Assembly (NCBI RefSeq): GCF_030272615.1
Contig: NC_081408.1
Location: 311,691,118 to 311,755,117 of the forward strand
DNA from: Cryptomeria japonica
Lineage: Eukaryota; Streptophyta; Pinopsida; Cupressales; Cupressaceae
DNA length: 64,000 nt
Direction: 5' to 3'
Shown piece by piece: positions 24,001-35,138 of this stretch. The translations under genes and the position numbers were made by a program. The number at the start of each line of letters is the position of its first letter. The stretch's first letter is position 1. The notes under the pieces were generated by a model. It searched no databases. It saw only the letters and a program-made list of their open reading frames with translations, and was not told where the DNA came from.

Positions 24001-24790
24001 TCCAAGAGCTTGGTATGCTAGATTGGATAAACATCTTTTGAAGATTGGTTTTTCTAAAGGTAATGCTGATAGCAACTTATACTATAAAGTGACTAATGAT
24101 GACATTTTGGTTATAAAATTTTTTGTTGATGATATAATTTTTGGAGGAGAAGATGGATTATGTAAAGACTTTTCTATTGAAATGCATCATGAATTTGAAA
24201 TGTCTATGGTTGGAGACATAAAATTATTTTTAGGATTACAGATTTCACAGACTGATAAAGGTATATTCTTAAGTCAATCCAAGTACTTGAAGGAGTTACT
24301 AAAGAAATTTGGGATGGAGAAATCTAAACCGGTAAGCACACCTATGACTACAAATGACAAATTATCACTAAGGGATGAATCTACACATGTTAATCCGACT
24401 AGGTACAAATCTATGATAGGAGGCCTATTGTATTTGACTCAAACAAGACCTGATATTATGAATGCAGTATTTATTGTTTTAAGATTTCAGAGTAATCCTA
24501 GAGAAAATCATGAATTAGCAGTAAAAATAATTTTCCGGTAATTACAAGGCACTACAAATCTTGGTTTATGGTATCCTAGAGATGAAAAATTTGAATTATA
24601 TGCATACACAAATGCAAATTGGGCAGGAGATGTGGATGACAAAAAAAGCACCACCAATGGAACATTTTTTTTTGGAAACTGATTAATTTCTTGGTTGAGT
24701 AAGAAACAAAGTTATACATCTTTATCAACAGCAGAATCAGAATATGTTGCAGCAGCAACTTACTATACACAGGTATTATGGCTTAAGAAA
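21006..24790 (+). pseudogene. copia A3 gag-pol polyprotein, decayed
   Basis: Gag starts at 21006 (MSTNYFRKDSPKLDG). A deletion of about 60 bases relative to A4 joins NYG directly to TKNGYISPTQ. The zinc knuckle CFNCNKIGHMASRC (21765-21806) is complete. The protease motif DSGCSHHMTG lies at 22070. Stops occur at 22126 and 22850. Integrase has [14 protein letters not shown] (22430), DRYFMLIIDDYSR and QQNGVVERKNRT. Reverse transcriptase has [23 protein letters not shown] and [12 protein letters not shown] (24120). Frames change several times, including at an A-rich run near 23658 that is also present in A4. RNase H stops after TYYTQVLWLKKM, where a deletion joins it to the interior of the next LTR. 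Confidence 0.92.
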
Positions 24791-24948
24791 ATGTGCAAAC
24801 CCCATTTGTATACACATACTATCTACAGTAGTATCATCTGATTGTGGGTAAGGTTTCCCAACATGGTTTTTCCCCTTACAGGGTTTCCACGTACAAATAT
24901 TGGTGTTGTGTGTTGTGGATGTTATTATCTTTTTGTTTCATGCCACTA
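24791..24948 (+). repeat. middle copia A LTR, left piece
   Basis: RNase H sequence of A3 runs into 'atgtgcaaaccccatttg', which corresponds to the LTR from about 20637 ('atgtgcagaccccatttg'). The first roughly 740 LTR bases, the end of RNase H and the 3' untranslated part are missing. The piece ends at 'tttcatgc', where the CACTA element is inserted. Confidence 0.88.
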
Positions 24949-24983
24949 ATACATTAGGGGTCAAATTTCGATGGAGGTTTTTG
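24949..24983 (+). repeat. left CACTA terminal inverted repeat
   Basis: Pairs with 34884-34918 over about 33 bases: CACTA, TACATT, GGTCAAA, TTT and GGA blocks are shared, with a few substitutions. A subterminal palindrome GTCGGAATTCCGAC follows near 25043. Confidence 0.9.
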
Positions 24984-25569
24984 ACGGACAAGGAGCATTG
25001 TGTGAAAATTTGACTTTTTTTTTTTTTTAAATGCCCGTGTTCGTCGGAATTCCGACGACCTCGGGAATTTTATTTTAAAAAAAAAACACAACGCATTTTC
25101 ATTTTGAAAGCAAACCGGCCAAAGCAAGTGGCGATCGTCTTGCCTCCCTACCCCCCCCCTGCTGAAGCAATCTCTGCACAAGCAAGGTAAGGTTTTTTTT
25201 GCAATCAAAGGAACTCTTTGTTTTTCAATGAAGGGAAACTAATTTTTTTTCGCAATCAAGGGCAATTGGTTTTTTTTGAATTAATCCATTTTGTGTATAT
25301 CCTACGATCTTAAAATTCCATGAAATGACATCTCTTTGAGGTATTCCATCATACAGTTCACATGTTGTGTGTATGCTACCCCATTTTGTGATTTTTGTTA
25401 TTGGAGCATTTGCAACTAATTTCTGACAAAAAACCCCCTTCGATTATGCTTTGATGGATGTACATACCTTGTTCCAAAGCTCCTATTTTGGCATATGCAG
25501 GGAGGATGCTGGCAAACATTGTACAAGATACATATATATATGTTCTTAATCAAACAAAGAGTTGATAAG

Positions 25570-26063
25570 CTAAAGCATGGCGTAGATAAGCATGGTGATA
25601 ACAGTGCCACAAATGGAGAGTGTGAGGTTTATGAGAATTGATGGAGGGCAATCCGATAATTGCCTTTGTGATGATGTGGGCCCTTCAGCAGTTACCTCCT
25701 TTATTGCCCCCTCCTCCATCGAATCATCACCAGCAGAAGTAGCAACATAATGCTCCATTCCATCTGATAATAAATCTAAACCCAAATCTTTGGCCACATT
25801 GTCAAGCCCATCTGAAACTACATCAAAATTGTCAGATTGGCCATTGTCGAGTCCATCAGATAAAACATTAATGTGCACTTTCAGTCCACGTTGATAGTCT
25901 TCTGCATTTCCACTGGTAAAATATCTATCACCCATTTCAATGAGTGGGAATGCATCAAGCCCTCCATCATATAGCTTGATTGGATTGCTCACATCACAAT
26001 TCTCAAACTCTTCTTGGCTCTTCAGCTCCAATATGCTTTGTTGAGAGGAAGCATAAGCAAACC
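25570..26063 (-). pseudogene. early-nodulin-like (phytocyanin) exon captured in CACTA element
   Basis: On the reverse strand, after an acceptor-like ...TTTGACAG, an uninterrupted frame of about 165 codons begins GFAYASSQQSILELKSQEEF and ends at 25570. ENCDVSNPI, the G..AFPL step and DRYFTSGN...QRGLKVHINV are the second half of a plastocyanin-like (phytocyanin) domain. The position usually holding the second disulfide Cys reads Y (AEDYQRG), and no copper-binding His is present, as in early-nodulin-like proteins. Then come three SDGLDN/SDGMEH-like units, an acidic spacer, and a hydrophobic C-terminus (LINLTLSICGTVITMLIY) typical of a GPI-anchor signal. The first exon (signal peptide and first strands) is not found, so this is a partial gene. 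Confidence 0.68.
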
Positions 26064-26070
26064 CTGTCAA

Positions 26071-28007
26071 ATGTCAAAATGTAGTTGTTTGCCATCATTT
26101 TTCTGGGCACAAAGGCCAAACTTTATCTAGCCTAAAATTTTCATTAGAAGAAAGATCTATTCTTTAAGTTCTCCACAAACCCAATTTTGACTATCATAAG
26201 TCGATTAAAAGAGCTACTCAAAAGAGATTGACAAGATCTAAAAGAAGGCACTCACCATGGCGTAGGGCATGGTGAAAGATCTAATCTAATATCTACAGAT
26301 GGGATTTAAATAGATATGAAAGAGCCAATAGCATCCATACATATATAACCTATAAACCCTAATCAAAGGGCTTACTAAAATTTTTGAACAAATTTATAAC
26401 AAGGGAAGGGCAATATTACAGAGATTATCTCCAACATGGAAGATCTTGTGGGAAGCCCATCCTTTGGAATCTGAGGCACGATCCCATCCTTTGTTGTCCC
26501 CCACCACATGCTATTCTGCTGAACACCCCATCATATTCATGAAAGTGAATCCCATCACCATGAAGATCAAGCAATAAGTAGATGCACTTGGACCTATCAT
26601 TGAGATAAACATGACTGTATTTCATGAGGATTTGAACTCAATAATATGTTAGGTTCTCCCAAGGATGGATGGACTATACACTTGAAAGGTAGATGATTAA
26701 GGATGATGACAAGGTGAATTTTCCTTAGAATGATAGGGTTGATTTTCCTAAGAACAAGTAGATTCATGTAAACTAGAGGATACAAATTTGGACAAAATAA
26801 TGGAAGGAGACTAAAACTAGATAGATTCACCTAAATGGGAGTGTAGTCATCTAAGGATAGGAAAAATTCACCATTTGCGTAAGAAAGATGGATAAGATAA
26901 ATGATTTATGTGAAATAGATTCACCTAAGAGAAAGTAGATTCACATAAGGATAGGTGGATTTTCCTAAAGATGAAGGGATAAGACTTACCAAAAAGAGGA
27001 CTTAGGATGATGACAAGGATGATTCATTTAAGGATATGGCATATTCACCTAAGGGATATTGTATTCTCCCAAGAATATGGAAAAATTATTGATTGGTGGA
27101 ATGACATACTAGATCAAGGAATGATACAAGGGTAGATTCACCTAAATATAGGGTAAATTCAGCTAAAAGGGTACCCATGAGATTGTGGTACCGAGTACCT
27201 ATCTATGGATGGTGTATTTGGATACAAGTATGATGAAACCATGCTTGTGTATGATGAAAAAAAGTCTAGATCTCTATTATAGGTCCAACATAATCTCTAT
27301 TATTTGAGACACCATTTTATTAGCATATCCAATTAGGGTAATTTATGGGTTTAATTATGGATCATGTTGTCTATTTCCATGCACTATTGAACTTATTTTG
27401 ATGTATTGTGATTATTTTAATTTTGAAGTTATAAATAAATTATGTTTGTACCTTAGAAAGGGTAACTCCAATTGATGTTTGGACAGTTTATTTGAAAACT
27501 TATGGTGATTATTGCCCTATGTTATGTAAAGGAGTTATTTTTACACTAAGTAATTAACTAGAAAAATGAATTTGTATTGTTGTACAAGTATGATGAAACC
27601 ATGCTTGTGTGTTTACATGTTTGTGCATCCTATTGAGAACCAACCTCACTGTTGAGGAACTCAATAAATGTGGTGTTAAGTAGAAGAGTGGAAAACTCAA
27701 GAAGCTATGGTGACATATTGTGGCATTAGTAGGGATTATCTCTATTACCAAACCTTTCAAAGATAGTATCCCCTAGTTCTCCTCATAGAATGGAACATTG
27801 GATGGCTCATAGTGGTATCATATCCTACATTTATCTTGATGGCATTACCGATAGTTGGTATGTGGTTCTTGGTATGGGTTTCCTCTTGATGGCATTGTCG
27901 ATAGTTGGCATCGTCGATAGTTGGTAGGCCGTCATAATTACGATGGACTTTAGAAGAGTTCTGACAAGGATGTTGTGCATCCGACGGCACTCCTCTATCA
28001 GAATTTT
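26071..28007. other. CACTA internal non-coding sequence
   Basis: No transposase or other gene recognised. Between about 26640 and 27170 degenerate short motifs such as 'gattcacctaag' and 'ttttccttag/ttttcctaag' recur irregularly. A 27-base direct repeat (acaagtatgatgaaaccatg...) stands at 27224-27250 and 27584-27610. Around 27830-27925 'ttgatggcattgtcgatagttgg' variants occur three times. Confidence 0.6.
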
Positions 28008-28885
28008 TGTTGGCATATGGACACTCCAATGAGACATTGTGTAAGATTGAAGGTTTTGTCATTGATGGCAACCTTGCAATCCTATAGCACTGGCAAGACA
28101 TTATATCGGCAAAGCATTACACGGGCAACCTTGCAGTCCTATGGCACCGGCAAGACATTATACTAGCAAAGCATTATTCAAACAAAATAGTGCTCCGGCA
28201 TCAACAAAATCAATCCACACCGGCACCGGCATAGAAGATGTACACTGGCATAGAAGGAAATATGTATACTGGCACAGAGGCCGATAGGATTTTTGATATG
28301 TAATATTTTGTTTTGTTTTGTTTATCATTGTAAGCCGACTTGGTAAATTGTAAAATGACTCTTGTATATAAAAGAGATCATTGTAGGCATTTGTAGGATA
28401 TGAAAAAAAGCAATAAATAAAATACAAGGCAGACCTAATGTGCGAATTATAGGTTAAGGTATATGTAAAGAACAGAGCAAGAACCAGTACTGAATCTGGC
28501 ATTGAAGATGCTATTGTAAAGTAGTACAGAATATTGGATTCTCATTGTAAGTCAGTGTGACTTCTTATTGAGCAGTGAGCTCTGGGCAGTTGGCCTTCCT
28601 GCATGTGCAGGCCCCTATTGTAAGTAATATTCTCTTATTGGCCAGTAAGTGAATATTGTGGGTCACAAATCCCACCGAGGTTTTTCCCACACTGGGTTTC
28701 CTTGTTAAACATCTTGTGTTATGGTGTTCTTTTCATGTGGATGCTTTTGATTTTGTTATTTGCATTAATTCTTGCATACCGGTATACTGTTACTTTATAT
28801 TCTGCATATTCAATTTTAAGAAAATTTCATAACTGGTTAGATACTGATTGACCCCCCCCTCTCAGTATCTGTGGGAACCCTAACA
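28008..28885 (+). repeat. 5' LTR of the pol-less element
   Basis: TGTTGGCATATGG...CCCTAACA, 878 bases. Near the start, a unit of about 65 bases ('ggcaaccttgca(a/g)tcctat(a/g)gca...aagcatta') is tandemly doubled. Near the end it carries 'gattgacccccccctctcag' and 'ggtttttcccacactgggtttcc'. Confidence 0.93.
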
Positions 28886-28899
28886 ATTGGTATCAGAGC
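28886..28899 (+). other. primer binding site of the pol-less element
   Basis: ATTGGTATCAGAGC, identical to the primer site of copia A3 and A4. Confidence 0.92.
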
Positions 28900-28956
28900 C
28901 TGGTCCTCTATTTTCAGAAGCCTAACAGCTTGAGGAAGATCTTGACACTGGTAAAG

Positions 28957-29890
28957 ATGGAAAATCTGATGAAGCAACTTGAAGGAGCTCTTACTAACTA
29001 TGATGCAGAGAAGTTGAAAAATATCAAATTAGAAGATGATTTAAAAGTAGCTCAGGACATTATTCAGGCACTTCAAGAAAATCTTACTATTACAAGAAAC
29101 AAGAGAAGAGAACTTTGTGAAAAATTGCAAAATGAAAATAATGAAAAGGAATCACTAAATGATATGATAAGCAAATTGAAACAAGAGGTCATGACAAAAC
29201 AAAATGAAATGCAGGATATGACTATGAGATTATGCAAAGAGATTGAGGATAGGAAGAAGAATGAAGAATAATTGACCAGAAGACTATGTGATGCAGCAAA
29301 TGAGAACACAAGGCTTAGCTATGAAAATGATATGTTGAAGATAGATCTGATGCATACTCAAAATGACTCGAATGAACTAATGAGACAAAAAGAGATCTTG
29401 GAAAGGAAATTGGAAACTGCAAATCAACACAAAGAAAAATTCAAGAAAAGCTCAGAAGAACTTGATACCTTATTGAAGAATCAAAAACCCAAAGTTGACA
29501 CTTCGGAGTTGGATTTGAAGTTGGAGAAAGCTCTGGTACTGCAAATACCCAGGATCAAAGCAAACCGGTAAGACCCTCTAATACTTACAAATTCAATGGA
29601 AAATTCTTTAACTATAATAAATATGGTCATAGGGCAAATGAATGTAGATCTAGGAATTATCAGAACATCAATCCTCCCACCAGTCAATGCACCAAATGCA
29701 ATAAAATTGGTCATAACTCTGAAAATTGCAGAATGAATGTAAGATGTTATGTTTGTGGAAGATTTGGTCATTTATCAAATAAATGCATAACACAAACCGG
29801 CATAGGTTATGGGAAAGCTATTCAGAAAAATAATGTAACTTGTTATGCATGTAACAAGATTGGTCATATTGCTAAATCTGTAGAAGTAAA
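28957..29890 (+). pseudogene. gag-like coiled-coil protein with four zinc knuckles
   Basis: Starts MENLMKQLEGALTNYD. Residues 1-200 are dominated by E, K, N, L and Q in a heptad-like pattern, so a long coiled coil is likely. A stop at 29269 and one at about 29569 interrupt the frame, and a frameshift near 29575 precedes the knuckles. The knuckles are: a first one that lost cysteines (FNYNKYGHRANEC), then CTKCNKIGHNSENC, CYVCGRFGHLSNKC and CYACNKIGHIAKS. Zinc knuckles of this CCHC kind bind RNA in retroelement capsid proteins. The usual copia gag core is not recognisable. Confidence 0.75.
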
Positions 29891-30264
29891 GGTACATCGG
29901 TAGATAACAAAAGTACTAGCTTGAAAGGTAAAGAAAAGGTTGAAGAGGTTAAGAAAGAATTTTCAAAGAAATGGATTAGAAAAGGTGATCTAAATATTGG
30001 GGTTACTCCTCCACCGGTAGAACCAACAAATGCTTCACTGGTAGGACAATATGATGCTCCACCAGTAGGACAAAGCAATGCTCCACCAGCAGGATGTTCT
30101 TCATCAAACTGAAGAAAATTATCTTGAGGGTTTGGCAATTTAATGACACGTGCTATTATTCCCTCGGTTAGAGAAAAGAAGTTGAAAATCCTTCATTACC
30201 AGTAAATAAAGTTGAGTTAATACATTGCCGGCAAACAATTAATGTGGTAGGTGGCAGAAAAGAC

Positions 30265-30273
30265 TTATAAAAT
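30265..30273 (+). promoter_or_regulatory. TATA-like box upstream of ORF2
   Basis: TTATAAAAT about 150 bases before the ORF2 start codon. It could be an internal promoter for ORF2, but AT-rich words of this kind are common here, so it is a suggestion only. Confidence 0.3.
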
Positions 30274-30415
30274 AAGGTTTTTGGCTCCATTTCATTTCAC
30301 TGTGAATTCAAACTTCCAGAGAGCGTGAAGATTTCCAAGCTAAGGCATTCTGAGCAAAGAGGCAAAGCACTTCAGCAATCAATCCATCCAAAGGTAGAAA
30401 AAGGTATTTATCATC

Positions 30416-33400
30416 ATGGCATCCTCCTCTGCACCTGAATTCATAGCAAATCCTACAGTAGTTGAGGTTATAAAATGACCTAGGCCCATGTTTCAGCTAG
30501 TTCCCGAGGTAGCTAAGAAAGATGACAACACAGGTGCTTTTTCCCAAATTCCAAAGGGTATTGTTTATGCAAAAGACCCTAGAATGTATATTCATTGCAA
30601 CATAGAAGAATTAGGTGATGAAGAAATCAAAAACATGTATAAATCTATTATATGTGACAATGCCGGAAATGTGAAACCTGAACATAAAATTGTTGAAACC
30701 CTAGGATTCACTGAAATCCTCTGCATTCCTGAATTTCCCAAGGAAGTGGTTAGGATAGTTCTAAGTAGGGTACATGGCTCATTCTTTTGGCTTGACTTAG
30801 TGCATAAAATTACAAAGGTAGCTATGAAAGCAGTGATAGGGTTACCCTCCACCGGTACCAGACCCGACAAAACCAAGAAGGTCTCCAAAGACTTGGTAAC
30901 AAACTTAACTGGTGCAACATCCGACAAGAGATCATTGAGGGTTAATGATGTGACCGATACAAATGTTAGATTTGTTAGCATGATTCTAGGTTACAAAGCA
31001 ACTCATGCAAATAGGCTTAACTTTGTTTCTAGTTTATGCATAAAGAGTGCTTATGACATGGTTAAGGACAATGTGAAAATTGATATCTGTGAATGGTTAA
31101 AAGATGAGTTAATTGACAATTTGGCAAAAATCAAGAAGGATAAGAAAGGAACCTTTAGATTTGGAAATTTACTTGTATGCTCAATGCTACATATAACCAA
31201 ACAGGCTCCCGGTATAGGCAACAAGGATTTTGGATTTGACATATCGGTAGGAAAACAATTGTCTGACTTATTCAACAACATGGGTGAAAACAAAGAAAAG
31301 AATATCAATGAGTATTTTCAAGCACTAAAAGTCAGAGTGAATAAAAGAATCAGACTATCATAGGGAATTGTCGACAAATACAAGGATGATATATGTTTTG
31401 TAATAAAAAAGGATGAGATCTAGATGGAAGCAGTCATCCCAAGAACAATCTGGGTTACAGAGATGGGGTATGAAACGGATGACCACATAGTGGAAACTTA
31501 TGCCAAAGCACTTCTGGAAGCCCCCAATGAACCAAAGGAAGAAGTATTTGGTAGTTCTGAGACCATCGAAAGCCAAATTCAATCTAAAAAGAGAGTAAAG
31601 AAAGTTGAGGCATCTGTGAGGAAAGGAAGTAGGCAAGCAAAAGCCTTAAAAGATGATGTATTAAAGAAAACCGGCATAACAGAAGAAGAGTTGGCAGCCC
31701 AACAGCCTGAAACTCATCTATCACCGGTAGATACCTCCTCAGAAGGAGATATGCCGGCAACTTTCAAAAGATTTGTTAGGAAAAGAGACCCCTCATCGGT
31801 ATCCACTCCTTCACCTAGAAGGACAAGACAGAAGCAACAAGCTGTAAGGTCTCCAGTCAAGAAAGCCACACCTAAGAAAAAGCTGACCCCCAAAAAGAAG
31901 AAGAAGATAAACACTGACTTGGCCCCTTTTGACATATTACTGAATGAGATCACAGAGGAAGGTAAATTGAAAAACATAGGGAAAATCTATGACACCCTAT
32001 CAGAAGATGAGAAAGGACAAGTTGAGGAAAGTGTTATATTACACATGGACATGTATAAAAAGTTTTTGATGCAAGTCCTAAATGAAATTCCTGATGAATT
32101 ATATAAAAGACTTGAGGCCAGAAGGCAAGGAATAATTGAGTTGGATAAGAAAATTAAAATAGAAAAATTACTTGCAGTATACCCAGCCAACTCACCTTAG
32201 GAAATTGATGATTTGATAGCTCAAGCCAACTGGACAATTTTTTCTACTGCACACCAGCAAATATCACTAATGGCGGGTAGAGTTACTGAAGTTTCAAATG
32301 AAACACAAGATGGTTGGGATAGATTCTTGGTTGAAAAAGAAAAACAAGAAGAATATATGAATCCCAAGCCCATTTTGGTGTATCAAAAGGACAAAGGGAA
32401 AGGTAAAGTTGGTGGACCACCAAGTATCAAGATTAGAGACAACTTACCCCCACCTCCTTTAAATACTCCAATGGTAAAAACAACAACTGCAGAAGATCAA
32501 CCGGTAGTTGAGAGCATGGACATAGAGGATAATAATCCTAATCTTGAAGTCCTATATACTGTGAATGTTGATACTCAAAAAATCAACATAGTGGTAGATA
32601 AGGATACCACAGATAAATCTGATAACAAAGAGCAGCTGACAATAGGAAACAAAGAGCAATCAGCAGCAGATTCAGAGAAAAAGATGGAATCTGGAACACA
32701 AACAGAGCAACCAACAGAGCTAAAGGCTCCAGAACAGACGCCATCGGTAAGAAATGATGAGAGAAAAACTGTGCTTAAAGAGATGGAGACACAAACAGAC
32801 CCACCAGAGGTCAATACCAGCATGGTCACTTCCACCGGCACTCAGTTTATTGGGTCACCATCAAATGTAATAGAGGTATTGCTCGAATCTATCAAGAAAA
32901 TAACTAATTATAGCTCACAAGCCTATAAAGTGATAGATGATTCAATTCCAGTTTTGAAATCAATAGCTCCTAATTGTAATATAGCCAACAAAGATTCTTT
33001 AGGCCAATTGGATACACTTTATAAATATATTTCTGGAAATTTTGAGCAAACAAAGGTAGAAACTGTAAAGGAAAGTGTAGAAAAAGAGAAACAAAAATTC
33101 TTTGAGGAAGGAATAAAGAAGTGTAACAGGGAATTTGACACACTTCTATCGGAACTATGCAATTTATTGAAAGAGTACAAAACTCTATATAAAGACACCT
33201 GTAAGATAAACTTTTTGACCACGGATGTAGACAAAAATTTGAGCAAGGTACAGGAAGAGATCAACAAACTTGCTGATAATTTTGTTGACTCACCAGATAC
33301 ATTATCAGTTTTTGAGGAAAAGATAACAAATTTTGAGGAAGAATTGCTCAAATTAGAAAGAGAAAAAGAGAAAATAATAAACAAGGCAAAATATTTGAGA

Positions 33401-33622
33401 TCTAAACTAAGTCCAAGATTGGACTATTTAGCATCTCTACGTAAGTAAATCTCAGAGGCACTAACACAGGGTAGCAAAACACCAGTAGAGCACTTGCAGC
33501 ATCTCACCGGTATAGTTTACAGAACTGAGATAGCAATAAAGGAGAGCAAGAAGTTTATGGATGGTATAAACTTAATTTTGGGAGATATTCTTCAGATAAT
33601 AACTACCCAACTACAAGGTTGA
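30416..33622 (+). pseudogene. ORF2 of the pol-less element, about 1,069 codons, unknown function
   Basis: An ATG in good plant context (tcatcATGgca) opens one frame that stays coherent to a TGA at 33620. Only stops interrupt it: 30476 TGA, 31361 TAG, 31421 TAG, 32198 TAG and 33446 TAA. No frameshift is evident over 3.2 kb. The N-terminal third (30480-31360) is globular and contains GSFFWLDLVHKITKV and MKAVIGLPSTG. The middle (about 31560-31910) is charged, with a basic TPKKKLTPKKKKK stretch. The C-terminal part (33040-33450) is a likely coiled coil. No polymerase, nuclease or protease motif is seen. The N-terminal block may belong to the loosely defined plant-transposon or mobile-domain proteins; I could not confirm this. 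Confidence 0.75.
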
Positions 33623-33785
33623 GGTTATGAATTGGTACAACTACAAATCTACTAACCTTTGTCATTGATGCCAAAGGGGGAGTAGTAGATGAGAAAATTC
33701 AAAACACAGGGATCACATGCTCAGGGGGAGCTCTCACGTTTTTGGATATCTTTTTGAAATTTCTCATGAGTGTTGCCATCAATGC

Positions 33786-33798
33786 AAAAGGGGGAGAT
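33786..33798 (+). other. polypurine tract of the pol-less element
   Basis: AAAAGGGGGAGAT immediately before the 3' LTR. Nearly the same tract precedes the 3' LTR of copia A4 (39663-39675) and of copia B5 (40715-40729, reverse strand). Confidence 0.85.
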
Positions 33799-34675
33799 TG
33801 TTGGCATATGGACACTCCAATGAGACATTGTGTGTGATTGAAGGTTTTGTCATTGATGGCAACCTTGCAATCCTATGGCACCGGCAAGACATTATACTGG
33901 CAAAGCATTACACAGGCACCTTGCAATCCTATGGCACTGGCAAGACATTATACCGGCAAAGCATTACTCAAAAAAAATAGTGCTCCAGCATCAACAAAAT
34001 CAATCCACACCGGCACCAGCACAGAAGATGTACACTGGCATAGAAGGAAATATGTATACCGGCATAGAGGCCGACAGGATCTTTGATATGTAATATTTTG
34101 TTTTGTTTTGTTTATCATTGTAAGCCGACTTGGAAAATTGTAAAATGACTCTTGTATATAAAAGAGATCATTGTAGGCATTTGTAGGATATGAAAAAAAG
34201 CAATAAATAAAATACAAGGTAGACCTAATGTGCGAATTGTAGGTTAAGGGTATATGTAAAGAATAGAGCAAGAACCGGTACTGAATCTGGCATTGAAGAT
34301 GCTATTGTAAAGCAGTACAAAATATTGGATTCTCATTGTAAGTCAGTGTGACTTCTTATTGAGCAGTGAGCTCTAGGCAGTTGGCCTTCCTGCATGTACA
34401 GGCCCCTATTGTAAGTAATATTCTCTTATTGGCCAGTAAGTGAATATTGTGGGTCACAAATCCCACCGAGGTTTTTCCCACACCGAGTTTCCTTGTTAAA
34501 CATCTTGTGTTATGGTGTTCTTTTCATGTGGATGCTTTTGATTTTGTTATTTGCATTAATTCTTGCATACCGGTATACTGTTACTTTATATTCTGCATAT
34601 TCAATTTTAAGAAAATTTCATAACTGGTCAGATACTGATTCACCCCCCCTCTCAGTATCTGTGGGAACCCTAACA
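33799..34675 (+). repeat. 3' LTR of the pol-less element
   Basis: 877 bases, TGTTGGCATATGG...CCCTAACA, with the same internal 65-base duplication as the 5' LTR. Followed by the target duplication atttt. Confidence 0.93.
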
Positions 34676-34918
34676 ATTTTATCCTTTAGAGTCAGAATTC
34701 TAACAATAGGCTGAGATCGTGACAGAATTCTTTTGGGGTATGAGCATCCATGGCGGTCATCGAAAAGGTTGGAGGTGATGTCGGAATTGCGATGACCACA
34801 AGGATAGTCGAAACTTCCGACACAAAGTTTTCGACAGCTATTTTTGTCGGTAGTGTGATGAGATTGTGTCAGAATTACGATGATTTTCCGTCAAAATTTT
34901 GACCTGAATGTACTAGTG
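34676..34918. repeat. right arm of the CACTA element with inverted repeat
   Basis: Contains the subterminal motif three times: 'gatgtcggaattgcgatgacc' (about 34770), 'gtcgaaacttccgacac' (34808) and 'gtgtcagaattacgatgat' (about 34866), related to the left-arm palindrome. The last 33-35 bases are the terminal inverted repeat ending TAGTG (34914-34918). Confidence 0.85.
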
Positions 34919-34921
34919 TGC

Positions 34922-35081
34922 GTTAATCTTTACCAGTACTATAATTAACTGATAAACTGTCTACCGACATAAAGTTTGGTTTACCGATATTAAGAATTAA
35001 GGCTGGTTAAGTTGTTTTTGGTTTGAATTTATTAGACAACTGATTCACCCCTTCCCTCTCAGTTGTTTCCGAGACCTAACA
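34922..35081 (+). repeat. middle copia A LTR, right piece
   Basis: Resumes at 'gttaatctttaccagtac' after the CACTA target duplication and ends GACCTAACA at 35081. Functionally it is both the 3' LTR of A3 and the 5' LTR of A4. Confidence 0.9.
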
Positions 35082-35095
35082 ATTGGTATCAGAGC
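35082..35095 (+). other. primer binding site of copia A4
   Basis: ATTGGTATCAGAGC directly after the LTR end, as in A3. Confidence 0.92.
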
Positions 35096-35138
35096 TTAGT
35101 CCTCTTTTTGCAGAAGTTTAATAGCTTGAGGAGATCCA

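Larger units (their letters stand above)
28008..34675 (+). mobile_element. non-autonomous LTR retrotransposon without pol, gag plus giant ORF2
   Basis: Two LTRs (28008-28885 and 33799-34675) are flanked by the 5-base duplication 'atttt' (28003-28007 and 34676-34680). There is a tRNA-Met primer site and a polypurine tract. The internal 4.9 kb encodes a coiled-coil/zinc-knuckle gag-like protein and a long second frame, but no protease, integrase, reverse transcriptase or RNase H wording anywhere. By eye the LTRs differ at roughly 30-35 positions, mostly transitions, so the insertion is not recent. This fits the TR-GAG or LARD class of non-autonomous elements. Confidence 0.9.
24949..34918. mobile_element. 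CACTA (En/Spm-type) DNA transposon, non-autonomous
   Basis: The left end is CACTAATACATTAGGGGTC and the reverse complement of the right end is CACTAGTACATTCAGGTC. The target duplication is 'tgc' (24946-24948 and 34919-34921), the 3-base length expected for CACTA. Removing it rejoins the copia LTR ('tttcatgc' + 'gttaatcttta', compare 'tttcatgcattaatctt' near 20783-20799). No transposase coding sequence is visible in its 3.3 kb of own sequence. It holds a phytocyanin-type exon and is interrupted by the pol-less LTR element at 28008-34675. Confidence 0.92.

Noticed and set aside
27224-27610. The 27-base direct repeat as a target duplication of a 333-base insert
   Set aside because: Far too long for a target duplication, and the interval has no terminal repeats; probably a simple duplication.
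28008-34675. Integrated virus-like or autonomous retroelement with hidden polymerase
   Set aside because: No RT, RNase H, integrase or protease motif in any of the frames read; only gag-like and ORF2 wording.
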